A stretch of 27,320 nucleotides of DNA from UMGS946 sp048421225 (GCA_048421225.1 DBFNRV010000084.1:1-27320), one strand, 5' to 3'; positions 15,976-25,718 are shown, numbered from the stretch's first letter. Notes: generated from the letters alone by a model not told the origin. A program made the numbers and translations.

Positions 15976-17259
15976 CTATTGCTCCGTAAGTTCTCCCTTC
16001 CCCATCCCCGTCACCTTGACCTTTACTATGGTATTTAGCAGATCGTCATCCGCGGACCATGTTTTTATTCTGACATATGTGTCCGTATATCCGCATGCAT
16101 AACCGCTTTCATTGCTTTCGACAAGCACTTCCTGAAATGTATCAATAAGGCTTTCAGAAAAAGCATATTCCATTTTATCGCCAAGCTCAATAAGTTCGGC
16201 GGTCCGCCTGGATTTGACGGCTTTTTGTACTTGGTCCGGCATGCGCGCGGCGGCGGTGCCCTCCCTCTTTGAATACGGGAACACGTGAATACGGGAGAAG
16301 CTCACCTTTTGAGCAAAGCGCAGCGTTTCTTCAAATTCTTTTTCCGTCTCCCCCGGAAATCCCACTATTATATCGGTGGTTATAGCGCATCCTTGGATCG
16401 CCTCCCTGAGTCGGTCAACGCATTTCATGTAATCACCGGTTGTATATCTCCGGTTCATGCGCTTTAAAACGGCGTCGCTTCCGCTTTGAAGCGACAGATG
16501 AAAATGCCTGCATATAATCTGCCTTTTTGCAAGGGCGTCAATGAACTGTTCATCTAAAAGCTGGGGTTCGAGCGAACCAAGACGCACCCTGCGTATCGAC
16601 GTCAACCCATAAGCCTGATCGATAGCATTGATAAGACCCGCGCCCCCCTTCAAGTCGCGTCCATATGACATTAAGTGGATGCCTGTTAAAACCACCTCTT
16701 TAAAGCCCTCGCCGTCCAGTTTAAGAAGCTCCCGACGAACGCCTTCAATCGTGCGACTTCTAATCCTGCCCCTGGCATACGGAATTATGCAATATGAGCA
16801 ATACCTGTCGCAGCCCTCTTGTATTTTAAGATGCGCGCGGGTTTTACCCTCGTGTATTGCTGACGACTCTTCAAATGCTGTGGCCGTTGGGCTCACTATA
16901 ACGCTTTTTTCATGGTTCCCCTCAAACAGCATTTCCACAAGCTCAGCTATCCTGTTCTTGTCGCTGATCCCTACAACCAAATCAACGCCATTTATTTTAG
17001 AAACGGCATCCGGAGCGCTTTGAGCATAACATCCGGTCAGCACAATCTTTGCTCCAGGCATGGTTTCACGCGTATGCGAAACAGCCTGGCGTGACTTCTT
17101 GTCGGCAATATGTGTTACTGTGCAGGTATTGATTATGCATACGTCGGCCGGATGCCCATACTCAACTATTTCATGCCCCACGCTCTGAAGCAACTCAAGC
17201 ATAACCTGCGTATCGTATTGATTAACCTTGCATCCAAGTGTCTGAAACGCTATCTTCAT
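15976..17259 (-). CDS. mtaB: tRNA N6-threonylcarbamoyladenosine-37 methylthiotransferase MtaB
   Basis: The protein is 427 aa. It adds a methylthio group to t6A37 of tRNAs reading ANN codons. N-terminal UPF0004 domain: Cys10 (TLGCKVNQYD), Cys46 (INTCTVT) and Cys77 (LTGCYAQ) bind the auxiliary [4Fe-4S] cluster. Radical SAM core: CDRYCSYCIIPYARG (Cys150, 154, 157). A TRAM-like C-terminal domain follows (~360-427). The 'GCKVNQYDTQ' wording separates MtaB/YqeV from MiaB and RimO. GGGGAAT precedes the ATG. It starts 12 bases after rsmE and is last in the YgiQ-prmA-rsmE-mtaB operon. Length is normal. Confidence 0.95.
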   Translation of the reverse strand: MKIAFQTLGCKVNQYDTQVMLELLQSVGHEIVEYGHPADVCIINTCTVTHIADKKSRQAVSHTRETMPGAKIVLTGCYAQSAPDAVSKINGVDLVVGISDKNRIAELVEMLFEGNHEKSVIVSPTATAFEESSAIHEGKTRAHLKIQEGCDRYCSYCIIPYARGRIRSRTIEGVRRELLKLDGEGFKEVVLTGIHLMSYGRDLKGGAGLINAIDQAYGLTSIRRVRLGSLEPQLLDEQFIDALAKRQIICRHFHLSLQSGSDAVLKRMNRRYTTGDYMKCVDRLREAIQGCAITTDIIVGFPGETEKEFEETLRFAQKVSFSRIHVFPYSKREGTAAARMPDQVQKAVKSRRTAELIELGDKMEYAFSESLIDTFQEVLVESNESGYACGYTDTYVRIKTWSADDDLLNTIVKVKVTGMGKGELTEQ

Positions 17260-17271
17260 GTATTTATTCCC

Positions 17272-18003
17272 CTAGCTGCTATAGTGGTACCCTATCATCG
17301 ATAATACCGCCATGCCCGCGGTCTCAGTTCTTAAAATCCTATTGCCAAGCGTAACCGTAACAGCGCCCTTTCCCTTTAGCAGCTCAACTTCGCCCTGCTC
17401 AAATCCGCCTTCAGGTCCTATAAAAACAGCTATATTCCCTGCATTTTGACCTTTAGTCAGGATGCCCTTTAAAGTAGCGTTCCTTTCCCCCTCGTATGCA
17501 ACGACCGCAAGGTCAAATTTTGATATGTCACATCCGGAAAGGCTTTCATACCCGCTTACCTTTGGCACAATGCCGCGTTTTGACTGCTTGGCCGCTTCAT
17601 AAGCTATCCTATTATAGCGTGCTATACGCTTTGCCTCGGAACTTTGATCCTTAGGACGGGCTACGCACCTTTTTGATAATACGGGAACTATTTCATTTAC
17701 GCCCAGCTCTACGCATTTTTGTATAATAAGCTCCATCTTTTCCTGTTTTGGCAGACATTGAAACAGTGTAACATGGCAGGCCAGTTCAGCGTTGCTTTCC
17801 TCCGAACTGGTTATCCTTAAAAGAGCTGATTCGGACGTTATGCTCTCAATAATTGCTTTATATTCCATTCCCCTGCCGTCGCACAGTTCAACAGTGTCTC
17901 CCTTGCCAAGCCGCAAGACCTTAGCTATATGATGATGGTCTTCACCAGCTATGTGCAATGCCCCATTCGCAATCAGGTTTCTATCAACAAAGAAGCGGTT
18001 CAT
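17272..18003 (-). CDS. rsmE: 16S rRNA (uracil-1498-N3)-methyltransferase RsmE
   Basis: The protein is 243 aa from ATG 18003 (MNRFFVDRNLIANGALHIAG), which overlaps the prmA stop as ATGA and follows AAGGGG. The longer frame lacks a better site. N-terminal PUA-like domain, then a SPOUT methyltransferase with the knot motifs AVFIGPEGGFEQGEVELL and VTLGNRILRTETAGMAVLSM. It methylates U1498 in the 30S decoding region. The prmA-rsmE-mtaB order is common in Clostridia. Usual length. Confidence 0.95.
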   Translation of the reverse strand: MNRFFVDRNLIANGALHIAGEDHHHIAKVLRLGKGDTVELCDGRGMEYKAIIESITSESALLRITSSEESNAELACHVTLFQCLPKQEKMELIIQKCVELGVNEIVPVLSKRCVARPKDQSSEAKRIARYNRIAYEAAKQSKRGIVPKVSGYESLSGCDISKFDLAVVAYEGERNATLKGILTKGQNAGNIAVFIGPEGGFEQGEVELLKGKGAVTVTLGNRILRTETAGMAVLSMIGYHYSS

Positions 18004-18968
18004 CCATGCCCCTTTCTCGACGCAATCGCCGCCCAATCCCCCTCGGTCAATAGATCAACTATTTCAAAGCCGTTTTTCATGATCGTACGCTTCACATCTT
18101 CAAGCCTGTCTATAATAATTCCCGATGATATATATACGCCCGTATCCTTGAGCATGCTGGGGATCATCGGTGTAAGCGGGATTATAACCGAAGCTACAAT
18201 ATTTGCGGCAATTATATCATAGGTTCCCGCAACCGCCGCTTTTGTACCTTCATCCTCTATTACGTTGCCTATTACCACGCGGTACGCCGCTTCGCCGAAG
18301 CCATTGATTTTAGCATTCTCCACCGCGATTGTATCGGCTATAGGATCAACGTCCGCCGCTACGGCAGATCCCGCCCCAAGCAGCATTGCGGCAACGGACA
18401 GTATCCCGCTTCCACATCCAACGTCAAGCATCGAGCAACCACGTTTTACATACTTTTCAATCAACTCCATGCATAACCTGGTCGTTTGGTGGGAGCCTGT
18501 GCCAAAGGCCATGCCTGGATCAATCCTTAAAACCACGCGGTCCGTTTTATTCGGATCTTCCCAGGAGGGGCATATCAACAAGCGTTTGCCGATTTCTATC
18601 GGCTTATAATAGGCCTTCCAGTTGTTCGCCCAGTCCTCCTCACGAACATCTCGTACCACAATCTCAAGCCGCCCAAGGTCAATTCCATAATCAAAGTCCT
18701 TCATCCCGCTTATCTCCGGTATGATTGCATCTATTATTCCCCTATTCTTAGGCTCATCCGCAATATAAGCGCGGACATATGGTTCATCTTTCGGAGCAAT
18801 TTCATTAATATCGGCATAATCCCAAAAGGCGGAAGCATCTTTTAGATACTGCTCCACTCTATTTCTGCCCTCAAAAAGCTCCAACTGGCCGATTCCGATC
18901 GAATCCAGCCTTGCGGCCACAGCGTCAAGCCCTTCGCTTGATGTATATACAGTAAATTCCTTCCACAT
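18000..18968 (-). CDS. prmA: Ribosomal protein L11 methyltransferase PrmA
   Basis: The protein is 322 aa from ATG 18968 (MWKEFTVYTSSEGLDAVAAR), chosen for the GGGAGGG nine bases upstream. An N-terminal substrate-recognition domain is followed by WANNWKAYYKP and the 'DPGMAFGTGSHQTT' hinge. The SAM-binding motif is SMLDVGCGSGILSVAAMLLG. The catalytic-loop motif IAANIVASVIIPL is present. It trimethylates L11 using SAM. The operon neighbour YgiQ ends 39 bases upstream. No anomaly. Confidence 0.95.
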   Translation of the reverse strand: MWKEFTVYTSSEGLDAVAARLDSIGIGQLELFEGRNRVEQYLKDASAFWDYADINEIAPKDEPYVRAYIADEPKNRGIIDAIIPEISGMKDFDYGIDLGRLEIVVRDVREEDWANNWKAYYKPIEIGKRLLICPSWEDPNKTDRVVLRIDPGMAFGTGSHQTTRLCMELIEKYVKRGCSMLDVGCGSGILSVAAMLLGAGSAVAADVDPIADTIAVENAKINGFGEAAYRVVIGNVIEDEGTKAAVAGTYDIIAANIVASVIIPLTPMIPSMLKDTGVYISSGIIIDRLEDVKRTIMKNGFEIVDLLTEGDWAAIASRKGHG

Positions 18969-19007
18969 AGCCTTAATCCCTCCCATTTCCAGTACCTCGT
19001 AAAACCC

Positions 19008-20876
19008 TCATCTGCTTTTTGGGCCTCCATATCTCGATTTTCCGCCGCCGCGGCCTTCGGCTCCATATCCTCTCTTAGGAGGCACCAGCGCATCCCTGCC
19101 GTTTCCTATCAGGTCCTCCCTGCCGGCCTTTTTCAGTGCCTCTCTCGCCATGTCCTGGTAGCGGGGCATATAAACCTGTATCAATGCACGCTGCATTGCC
19201 TTTCCTCTTTGCGACTTTTCAACAAACACCGGTTTCATGTTCCTTGGATCAAGTCCAGTGTAGTACATTGTAGTTGATATGGTTCCCGGCGTCGGATAAA
19301 AATCCTGAACCTGCTCTATCCGTTGTCCTGTCTTTTTAAGATATTGGGCTAAGCAAATGGCCGAGTTAAGGTCGCTTCCAGGGTGTGAAGACATAAAGTA
19401 AGGCACGATGTATTGCTTTAAGCCCATATTCTTGTTTAACCTGTTGAATTTTTGTACAAACCGCTCATATAGATCGGCATATGGCTTTCCCATCAAATCA
19501 AGAACGCGGTCGTCTATATGTTCGGGCGCCACCTTAAGCTGCCCGCTGACATGATGCTTTATCACCTCGCGCAGGAATGCGTCGCTCTTATCATACATTA
19601 TATAGTCATACCGAAGTCCTGAACGAATGAACACCTTTTTTATGCCCTGAAGCTGGCGCAGTTTTTTTAGCAGACTTATGTAATCATCATGGGAAACCTC
19701 GAGGTTTTTGCATGGATCCGTTCCCAAACATTGACGGTCGGCGCATACGCCTGACTTTAACTGCTTTTTGCAGGATGGTATCCGAAAATTAGCCGTTGGC
19801 CCCCCCACATCGTGTATATATCCCTTAAACTCCTTCGCCCTTGTCATGCGCTCGGCCTCTGCAATGATCGATTCGTGGCTGCGCGCCTGTATCGTGCGTC
19901 CCTGATGCATTGTAAGCGCACAAAATGAACAGGCTCCAAAGCAACCCCTGCATGAAGTGATTGAAAACCTTACTTCATCTAGCGCTGGGATATGCTCTTT
20001 ATATGAAGGGTGCGGCTCCCTTGTATACGGGAGCTCATATACATCGTCGAGTTCCAGCGTGCTAAGCGGCCTGGCGGGCGGGTTTGCCACAAGGTACGCC
20101 TTACCCTGGCCCTGTACCAATCGCCGGCCCCGTATCGGATCCTGCTCCCTGTACTGGGCAATAAAGGCCTCGGCATATGCCGCCTTATCCGTGCTGACCG
20201 CGCTAAAATCCGGTATAGTTATGTAATCGTAAACGTTTTCAAGCGACGAGGCCATATAGCATGTCCCATTGACATACGTGATTTGATCCACTAAAAGGCC
20301 AGAGTCCAGCGCGTCTGCAATCTCAACGATCGGCCGCTCCCCCATGCTGTATACAAGCAGATCAGCGCCCGAATCAAGCAGTACGCTGTGACGGACTGAG
20401 TCGTCCCAATAATCATAATGCGCAAATCGCCTGAGGCTAGCTTCTATGCCGCCAATAACAATCGGCACGCGCCTATATGCCTCCCTGATGCGGTTACAGT
20501 ATACAATCGTCGCCCTATCCGGCCTAAGCCCCGCTATGCCGCCTGGCGAATAAGCGTCGCTCCCCCGCCGTTTCAGCGCTACGGTATAGTGATTTACCAT
20601 CGAATCAAGATTGCCCGCAGTTACCAAAAACCCAAGCCTTGGCCTTCCCAGCTTCATAAAGCCTTCCTTGCTCCTCCAGTCGGGCTGGGCTATAATGCCG
20701 ACTGAGTAGCCGCTGTTTTGCAGAACCCGGCCTATTATGGCAGTGCCGAAGGATGGATGGTCAATATATGCGTCGCCGCTTACAAGTACAAAATCGGGCT
20801 GATCAACTCCATTTATGTTAAGCTCCTGTTTTGTCATAGGCAGCGGACAGTTTTTATATTCGTTACTTTTCAACAT
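19008..20876 (-). CDS. YgiQ-family radical SAM protein
   Basis: The protein is 622 aa. It opens with PMTKQELNINGVDQPDFVLV and GDAYIDHPSFGTAIIGRVLQ, the standard start of the family, with a B12-binding-like fold in the N-terminal third. It then has the radical SAM cluster motif SCRGCFGACSFCALTMHQGR (Cys312, 316, 319). A Gly/Arg-rich tail (GYGAEGRGGGKSRYGG) ends it. The reaction of this family is not established. ATG 20876 has no clear ribosome site; ATG 20837 is an alternative but would cut into conserved sequence. First gene of the prmA-rsmE-mtaB operon. A 142-base gap separates it from the divergent holA. Confidence 0.92.
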   Translation of the reverse strand: MLKSNEYKNCPLPMTKQELNINGVDQPDFVLVSGDAYIDHPSFGTAIIGRVLQNSGYSVGIIAQPDWRSKEGFMKLGRPRLGFLVTAGNLDSMVNHYTVALKRRGSDAYSPGGIAGLRPDRATIVYCNRIREAYRRVPIVIGGIEASLRRFAHYDYWDDSVRHSVLLDSGADLLVYSMGERPIVEIADALDSGLLVDQITYVNGTCYMASSLENVYDYITIPDFSAVSTDKAAYAEAFIAQYREQDPIRGRRLVQGQGKAYLVANPPARPLSTLELDDVYELPYTREPHPSYKEHIPALDEVRFSITSCRGCFGACSFCALTMHQGRTIQARSHESIIAEAERMTRAKEFKGYIHDVGGPTANFRIPSCKKQLKSGVCADRQCLGTDPCKNLEVSHDDYISLLKKLRQLQGIKKVFIRSGLRYDYIMYDKSDAFLREVIKHHVSGQLKVAPEHIDDRVLDLMGKPYADLYERFVQKFNRLNKNMGLKQYIVPYFMSSHPGSDLNSAICLAQYLKKTGQRIEQVQDFYPTPGTISTTMYYTGLDPRNMKPVFVEKSQRGKAMQRALIQVYMPRYQDMAREALKKAGREDLIGNGRDALVPPKRGYGAEGRGGGKSRYGGPKSR

Positions 20877-21018
20877 GGATATACTTTAAACCAATTCGAG
20901 ACCGTTTTCAACACAAATATCCCTCTGGCCGCACCGCTCAAATGCTTGCAGTAATCCCAACTGTATGGCATAATTATAGTGATTTGGCAACGTACTTAAA
21001 CCATGGAAAGATAATTAT

Positions 21019-22047
21019 ATGAAATACAATGATTTTTTTAAGCTGATAAATACTGGAACTCCGACAGGCGCGTACCTCCTGCACGGCAGCGAGGAGTACG
21101 TCAAGGATTCCGCGCTTAAGCAGATCATTGCGCGATTTGATCCCTCAACACGCAGTATGAACGTTGCCGACCTCTATGAATTTGACGCCGATGCATTGAT
21201 TGGGCTATGCGATACAATGCCGTTTTTCTCAGATAGAAGGCTTGTAATATGCAGGCGTCTGCCCGACGGCGATGGCGCGCTGCGGATTATTGAATATCTA
21301 GGCGAGATGCCGCCTGCCACGTTGCTGATATTCTTTATCAGAGGGAAGTACGACGCAAGCAGCGCAAAACCACGGGCAAAAGCGTCTTCATCAAAAAAAG
21401 CCGCCTCTTCAGGTCAGTTTATTCTTGATTTGGAGGCAATGGACAGATGCGTTGAGTTCACCGGCCTGTCAAACCAGGATTTGCTTAAATGGATAAAGAA
21501 AACTGCAGCCGAGCTGAATTCATCTATAGAGCCCCATGTAGCCCAGCGTCTTATAAACCTTGCCGGCACTGACCTGTCCGTTATCAATAACGAGCTTATG
21601 AAGGCGCTGGACTATGTTGGCCATGGGAACCCTATAACCGCCGAAGCTATTGAAGCATGCGTAAGTCCTAACATTGAGTACAGGGTGTTCGATATGGCCG
21701 ACTATTTTAGCTCCGGCCACCCCGCAGAGGGGTTTAAGGCGCTTGACAGGATTATAAAGGATGGAGAGGATCCACTTGGGATTGCCAGGTATCTTGAAAG
21801 CCGATACAAAGTCATGCTGCAGGCTAGGCTGATGATTGATAGCGGAATAAACCGCGGCGACGCTATAAGGCGCATTGGGGGAAGCGCTTATGCTACCGGA
21901 AAAGCCTTTGACGCCGCTAAGAGGTGTTCCCTGACGGTAATTTTTAAAGCGGCTGAAGCCTTTTCCGACGTCTTTTATATGAACGTCACAGGGATCGCTG
22001 GAGCACGGGAAGCACTTGAAGCCGCCCTGGCCGCAGCCTCAATATGA
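21019..22047 (+). CDS. holA: DNA polymerase III subunit delta (HolA)
   Basis: The protein is 342 aa with GGAAAG before the ATG. The start MKYNDFFKLINTGTPTGAYL leads into LLHGSEEYVKDSALKQII, the usual delta N-terminus. It then shows ADLYEFDADALIGLCDTMPF and DRRLVICRRLP, and the C-terminal clamp-loader domain (YLESRYKVMLQARLM). Delta opens the sliding clamp during loading. An Ala/Ser/Lys-rich insert (about 115-132) is a family-variable loop. The S20 gene rpsT, which often follows holA in Bacillota, is not present here; 22,048-22,268 shows no gene. Confidence 0.9.
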   Translation: MKYNDFFKLINTGTPTGAYLLHGSEEYVKDSALKQIIARFDPSTRSMNVADLYEFDADALIGLCDTMPFFSDRRLVICRRLPDGDGALRIIEYLGEMPPATLLIFFIRGKYDASSAKPRAKASSSKKAASSGQFILDLEAMDRCVEFTGLSNQDLLKWIKKTAAELNSSIEPHVAQRLINLAGTDLSVINNELMKALDYVGHGNPITAEAIEACVSPNIEYRVFDMADYFSSGHPAEGFKALDRIIKDGEDPLGIARYLESRYKVMLQARLMIDSGINRGDAIRRIGGSAYATGKAFDAAKRCSLTVIFKAAEAFSDVFYMNVTGIAGAREALEAALAAASI

Positions 22048-22268
22048 CATAAAGTTAACTGCCGTATTAACAAGCAACGCCGAACTGAGCACGAAGGATG
22101 ATCTGTAAAAGCAGGCTGTATGTATTTGCCGCTGGCCGCCTTCTTTGGACGATCGCTACTCGTTTGCGTAATGACTGCGCAAAACATAACTATCCGTCCT
22201 GTTTAGTATATTAAACGGTTTCAGCGCTGATAAATTGATAAAGACATCATTTAAATAAAGGAGGTTAT

Positions 22269-22604
22269 ATGGAAAGCTGTATATTTTGTAAAATAATCAA
22301 TGGCGATATACCTTCAAAAAAGGTATATGAGGATGACAAGGCATTCGCGTTTTATGATATCGATCCTCAGGCCCCCGTACATGTACTCATCATACCTAAG
22401 CATCATGTTGACGACATGAACGAATGTGACAGCAGCGTTATGGCACATATGCTTGATGTTGCGAAAAGCCTTGCAAACTCGCTCAACCTAACGGACGACG
22501 GCTATAGAATCGTTGTTAACACCGGTTTAAACGGCGGCCAAACGGTAAACCATCTTCATTTCCATCTTATTGGGGGAAGGCGACTTGGCTGGCCTCCAGG
22601 ATAA
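22269..22604 (+). CDS. HIT-family protein (HinT-type nucleotide phosphoramidase)
   Basis: The protein is 111 aa after a strong AAAGGAGG. It starts CIFCKIINGDIPSKKVYEDD, has VHVLIIPKHHVDDMNE, and the histidine-triad NHLHFHLIGG (His95, 97, 99) at the end, closing with a Trp-containing tail as in HinT. Family members hydrolyse AMP-lysine/AMP-NH2-type substrates. Two Cys of CIFC and a His may bind zinc. The gene stands alone between holA and pruA. Confidence 0.93.
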   Translation: MESCIFCKIINGDIPSKKVYEDDKAFAFYDIDPQAPVHVLIIPKHHVDDMNECDSSVMAHMLDVAKSLANSLNLTDDGYRIVVNTGLNGGQTVNHLHFHLIGGRRLGWPPG

Positions 22605-22654
22605 TGCCAATAGGTTCGAACTGCTAACGTAATATTAAGAAAGGAATCACATAC

Positions 22655-24283
22655 ATGAACAACGCTATTTTTTCAATCCCAAGACCATATAACGAGCCGA
22701 TTTTAAGCTACGCGCCCGGCACTGCCGAGCGCGTAGCCCTCAAAGCCGAACTTGATAATCAATCCGGGCGGATAGTTACCATACCCCTGATAATAGGCGG
22801 GAAAGAGGTCTATACCGACACATACGGCGAAGTGGTCATGCCTCACAACCATAAACATGTTTTGGCCAGATATTGTATAGCTACTCCTAAAGAACTTCGT
22901 ATGGCGGTGGAATCGGCGCTCTCCGCAAAAAAGGACTGGGCCGAAATGCCCTGGGAGCATCGGGCTTCAATATTCCTTAAGGCCGCAGACCTTCTGGCAG
23001 GACCCTATAGGGCGAAGATAAACGCCGCGACCATGCTTGGCCAAAGCAAGACGGTTTTTCAGGCTGAAATTGATTCCGCCTGTGAGCTATGTGACTTTTT
23101 CCGGTTCAACACATATTATGCGCAGGAGATATACGCAAAGCAGCCTGAAAATGCCCATGGCATATGGAACCGGCTTGAATACCGTCCTCTTGACGGCTTT
23201 GTAGTCGCAATATCTCCTTTCAACTTCACATCGATCGGTGGCAATCTCCCAACCGCGCCCGCGCTTATGGGCAACACCGTGATTTGGAAGCCTGCCTCAA
23301 CCGCCGTATTGTCAAATTATTATGTAATGCAGCTCCTTATTGAGGCTGGAATGCCCAAGGGCGTTATAAACTTTGTGCCAAGCAGAGGAGTTGAGGTAAG
23401 CGAACATATTTTGACCCATCCAATGATGGCTGGATTCCACTTTACAGGCTCAACGGATGTATTCTCCGGCGTATGGTCTCTTGTCGGGCAGAATATAAAG
23501 CGCTACGCATCCTATCCCCGTCTTGTCGGAGAAACGGGAGGGAAGGATTTCATCTTCGCGCATAAGACCGCTAAAGTGGATGCTCTCGTCGCCGCAATGG
23601 TCCGCGGCGCGTTTGAATACCAGGGTCAGAAGTGCTCGGCCGCTTCAAGGGCGTTTATACCCGCCTCGTTGTGGGATGAAGTCCGCTCGGGCATGCTAGA
23701 TGAGATATCCAAGCTTAAAACTGGCGATATAAGGGACTTTACAAACTTTATGGGGGCTGTAATAGACAAAAAAGCGTTTGAGTCTATTACAAAATACATC
23801 GATTTAGCCGGCTCGTCTCCTGATGCTGAGGTGGTCTGCGGAGGTTACGACGGAAGCGAAGGCTACTTTATAGAGCCTACCGTCATAAGAGCGCTTAAGC
23901 CTGATTTTGAAACAATGGCTGTGGAGCTGTTCGGTCCGGTGCTCACCGTTTATGTATATGAAGACGCGGAGCTTGAGGATACCCTTGAAATCTGCGATAA
24001 GGCCACGCCCTATGCGCTTACGGGCGCTATATTCGCGCAGGACCGTGAGGTAGTCGTCAATATGGAACGCGCGCTTCAAAACTGCGCTGGAAATTTCTAT
24101 ATCAACGATAAGCCCACAGGTGCGGTAGTTGGCCAGCAGCCGTTTGGCGGCGCCAGAGCCTCTGGGACCAATGATAAGGCCGGCAGCGCTCTAAACCTCT
24201 ATAGGTGGGTAAGCCCCCGTACAATAAAGGAAAGTTTTGCTCCTTCGACCGATGTGGCTTATCCCTTTATGCTTGAAAAATAA
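22655..24283 (+). CDS. pruA: L-glutamate gamma-semialdehyde dehydrogenase (P5C dehydrogenase)
   Basis: The protein is 542 aa, the length of stand-alone ALDH4-type enzymes. It oxidises glutamate semialdehyde (from proline) to glutamate with NAD+. Motifs are the NAD-site AISPFNFTSIGGNLPTAPAL, GFHFTGSTDVF, the general base in LVGETGGKDF (Glu293), the catalytic Cys in YQGQKCSAASRAF (Cys327), and FINDKPTGAVVGQQPFGG-like C-terminal sequence (YINDKPTGAVVGQQPFGGAR). AGAAAGGAATC precedes the ATG. No proline dehydrogenase gene lies near. A terminator follows. Confidence 0.94.
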   Translation: MNNAIFSIPRPYNEPILSYAPGTAERVALKAELDNQSGRIVTIPLIIGGKEVYTDTYGEVVMPHNHKHVLARYCIATPKELRMAVESALSAKKDWAEMPWEHRASIFLKAADLLAGPYRAKINAATMLGQSKTVFQAEIDSACELCDFFRFNTYYAQEIYAKQPENAHGIWNRLEYRPLDGFVVAISPFNFTSIGGNLPTAPALMGNTVIWKPASTAVLSNYYVMQLLIEAGMPKGVINFVPSRGVEVSEHILTHPMMAGFHFTGSTDVFSGVWSLVGQNIKRYASYPRLVGETGGKDFIFAHKTAKVDALVAAMVRGAFEYQGQKCSAASRAFIPASLWDEVRSGMLDEISKLKTGDIRDFTNFMGAVIDKKAFESITKYIDLAGSSPDAEVVCGGYDGSEGYFIEPTVIRALKPDFETMAVELFGPVLTVYVYEDAELEDTLEICDKATPYALTGAIFAQDREVVVNMERALQNCAGNFYINDKPTGAVVGQQPFGGARASGTNDKAGSALNLYRWVSPRTIKESFAPSTDVAYPFMLEK

Positions 24284-24300
24284 GCGTACTCAATCAAAAA

Positions 24301-24334
24301 TAACAGGCGGCCCGATAACTCGTGCCGCCTGTTA
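24301..24334 (+). terminator. Terminator-like hairpin after pruA
   Basis: TAACAGGCGGC (24301-24311) pairs perfectly with GCCGCCTGTTA (24324-24334), loop 12 bases. The following bases are AT-rich but not a clean T-run. The rest of 24,335-24,660 is AT-rich without a gene I can support. Confidence 0.65.
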
Positions 24335-24660
24335 TAAATAGATTATTAACATTTTGAGCCTTATATATTTTGTTGCAGCGCTAATACGGACTTCACTTAT
24401 TAATAAGCCTGTTCAATATTTCAAATCCATTCGCCCATTTTGAACCTCAACACATATATTCTAACACATAACTCTGGAGGTTTTTACATTAATTCGCTTC
24501 AAAGCCTCGTTATAACGCAGTTTATTTAGTTTTATTGCACTTAAGTATCTATTTGTTACACATAATCCTCTTATAACATTCATAATTATTTATATCATAC
24601 CGAAGCCGCCGGACAGATGGGCTTTGGCTTTGTTTCCCCCCAAATTATATCAGGGAAATA

Positions 24661-24690
24661 GGTATATTGTTACATCTGCGGGAAATAATA
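24661..24690 (+). promoter_or_regulatory. Forespore (sigma-F-like) promoter before the Myb-type regulator
   Basis: GGTATA (24661-24666), a 14-base spacer and GGAAATAATA (24681-24690). The latter fits the sigma-F -10 consensus GGnRAnAMTR at every fixed position and the former contains the GYATA -35 box. Spacing is one base short of the usual 15. The gene starts 35 bases downstream. Confidence 0.45.
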
Positions 24691-24725
24691 GTTCCATACA
24701 TATTTATTGCAAGGGGGAATAACCA

Positions 24726-25661
24726 ATGGAAAACCATGCTAATGTATACCTGATGCGCAGCCGTAGCGGCTGGAGAGATGATGAGGAGGCAACTTTATTC
24801 ACCGAGGTTGAGCGCGCAAGGTCTGAGGGCAAGCCTTTGAAGGCGGTCTTTGACATTGTAGCGGAAAAAACGGGCCGGAAGCCAAACAGTATACGCAATT
24901 ATTACTATGCGCGTATTAAGGATGACGATACGATGGGCCAGTGCGGCCACTGTACCGCCTTCGTACCTTTTACAAACGAAGAAATCCACGAGCTTGTCAA
25001 AACGGTTCTGTCGGCGCAGGCAAAGGGAATATCGGTCCGCGCATGTACGTTGGCTATGGGCAACGGCGATAACAAAGCTATGCTCAGATATCAAAACAAG
25101 TACCGCTCTGTAATAAAGACCAACAAACGCCTTGTAGAGGATATTATGGATCAGATGAGCCGTGAGGGGCTTCCGGTGTTCGACCCGTATTCTGCCATTG
25201 GGCGCAAAAAGGCAGGTAGGCCGCGCAAGTCCAGCGATTCGCTCGTGGATGTTGTTTCAAGCGTTGTAAACGAGCTATCGGCTATTGACGGGCTAGATGT
25301 AAATGCATTTTTTGAGAGCCTTGGTATATTGGCGCTCAACGCACAAAGGGGCCTTGAAGCAACCAGAAGGTTGCAGGCCATGGACAATAGCGACGGGCTC
25401 CGTTTAACGCAGCTGGCCGAACAGAATGCGCAGCTCAAGGATCAGATTGCAAAGCAGTCGGCGGAATTGTCCAAACAAAAAGAGCGCTTCGCTAAGCTCA
25501 TGAGTATGTTTAAGCAGCTTCTGCAGGTGAACAGCGAATTCCTTGGATTGAACAGTATGGTAAAGATGTCTTCACTGAGCAGCTATATACGTGAATTATC
25601 CCGCTATGTTGAGGATTATGAGCAGGCAATGAAGCTTAGCCTTAAAGGCGAGGGACTCTAG
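24726..25661 (+). CDS. RsfA-like regulator: two Myb/SANT-like repeats, AT-hook, coiled coil
   Basis: The protein is 311 aa after AAGGGGGAAT. Residues 14-64 (GWRDDEEATLFTEVERARSE...RKPNSIRNYYYARIK) form a Myb/SANT-like unit. Residues 82-131 (FTNEEIHELVKTVLSAQAKG...RYQNKYRSVIK) look like a second. AGRPRKSS (163-170) after GRKK is an AT-hook core. Residues ~225-265 (QLAEQNAQLKDQIAKQSAEL...) form a coiled coil. A CGHC pair lies between the repeats. RsfA of Bacillus subtilis, a forespore regulator, shares the Myb-plus-coiled-coil plan, and the upstream promoter looks sigma-F-like. That makes a sporulation role likely, but direct homology is untested. Confidence 0.7.
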   Translation: MENHANVYLMRSRSGWRDDEEATLFTEVERARSEGKPLKAVFDIVAEKTGRKPNSIRNYYYARIKDDDTMGQCGHCTAFVPFTNEEIHELVKTVLSAQAKGISVRACTLAMGNGDNKAMLRYQNKYRSVIKTNKRLVEDIMDQMSREGLPVFDPYSAIGRKKAGRPRKSSDSLVDVVSSVVNELSAIDGLDVNAFFESLGILALNAQRGLEATRRLQAMDNSDGLRLTQLAEQNAQLKDQIAKQSAELSKQKERFAKLMSMFKQLLQVNSEFLGLNSMVKMSSLSSYIRELSRYVEDYEQAMKLSLKGEGL

Positions 25662-25679
25662 GATTATGGTTTTATTCGT

Positions 25680-25718
25680 CTTCCCCTTAATGAAGGTACA
25701 AAATTCTTTAAGGGGAAG
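25680..25718. terminator. Hairpin after the Myb-type regulator
   Basis: CTTCCCCTTAA (25680-25690) pairs with TTAAGGGGAAG (25708-25718), 11 bp with a 17-base loop. It is not followed by a T-run, so terminator activity is uncertain. It lies 18 bases past the stop. Confidence 0.45.
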
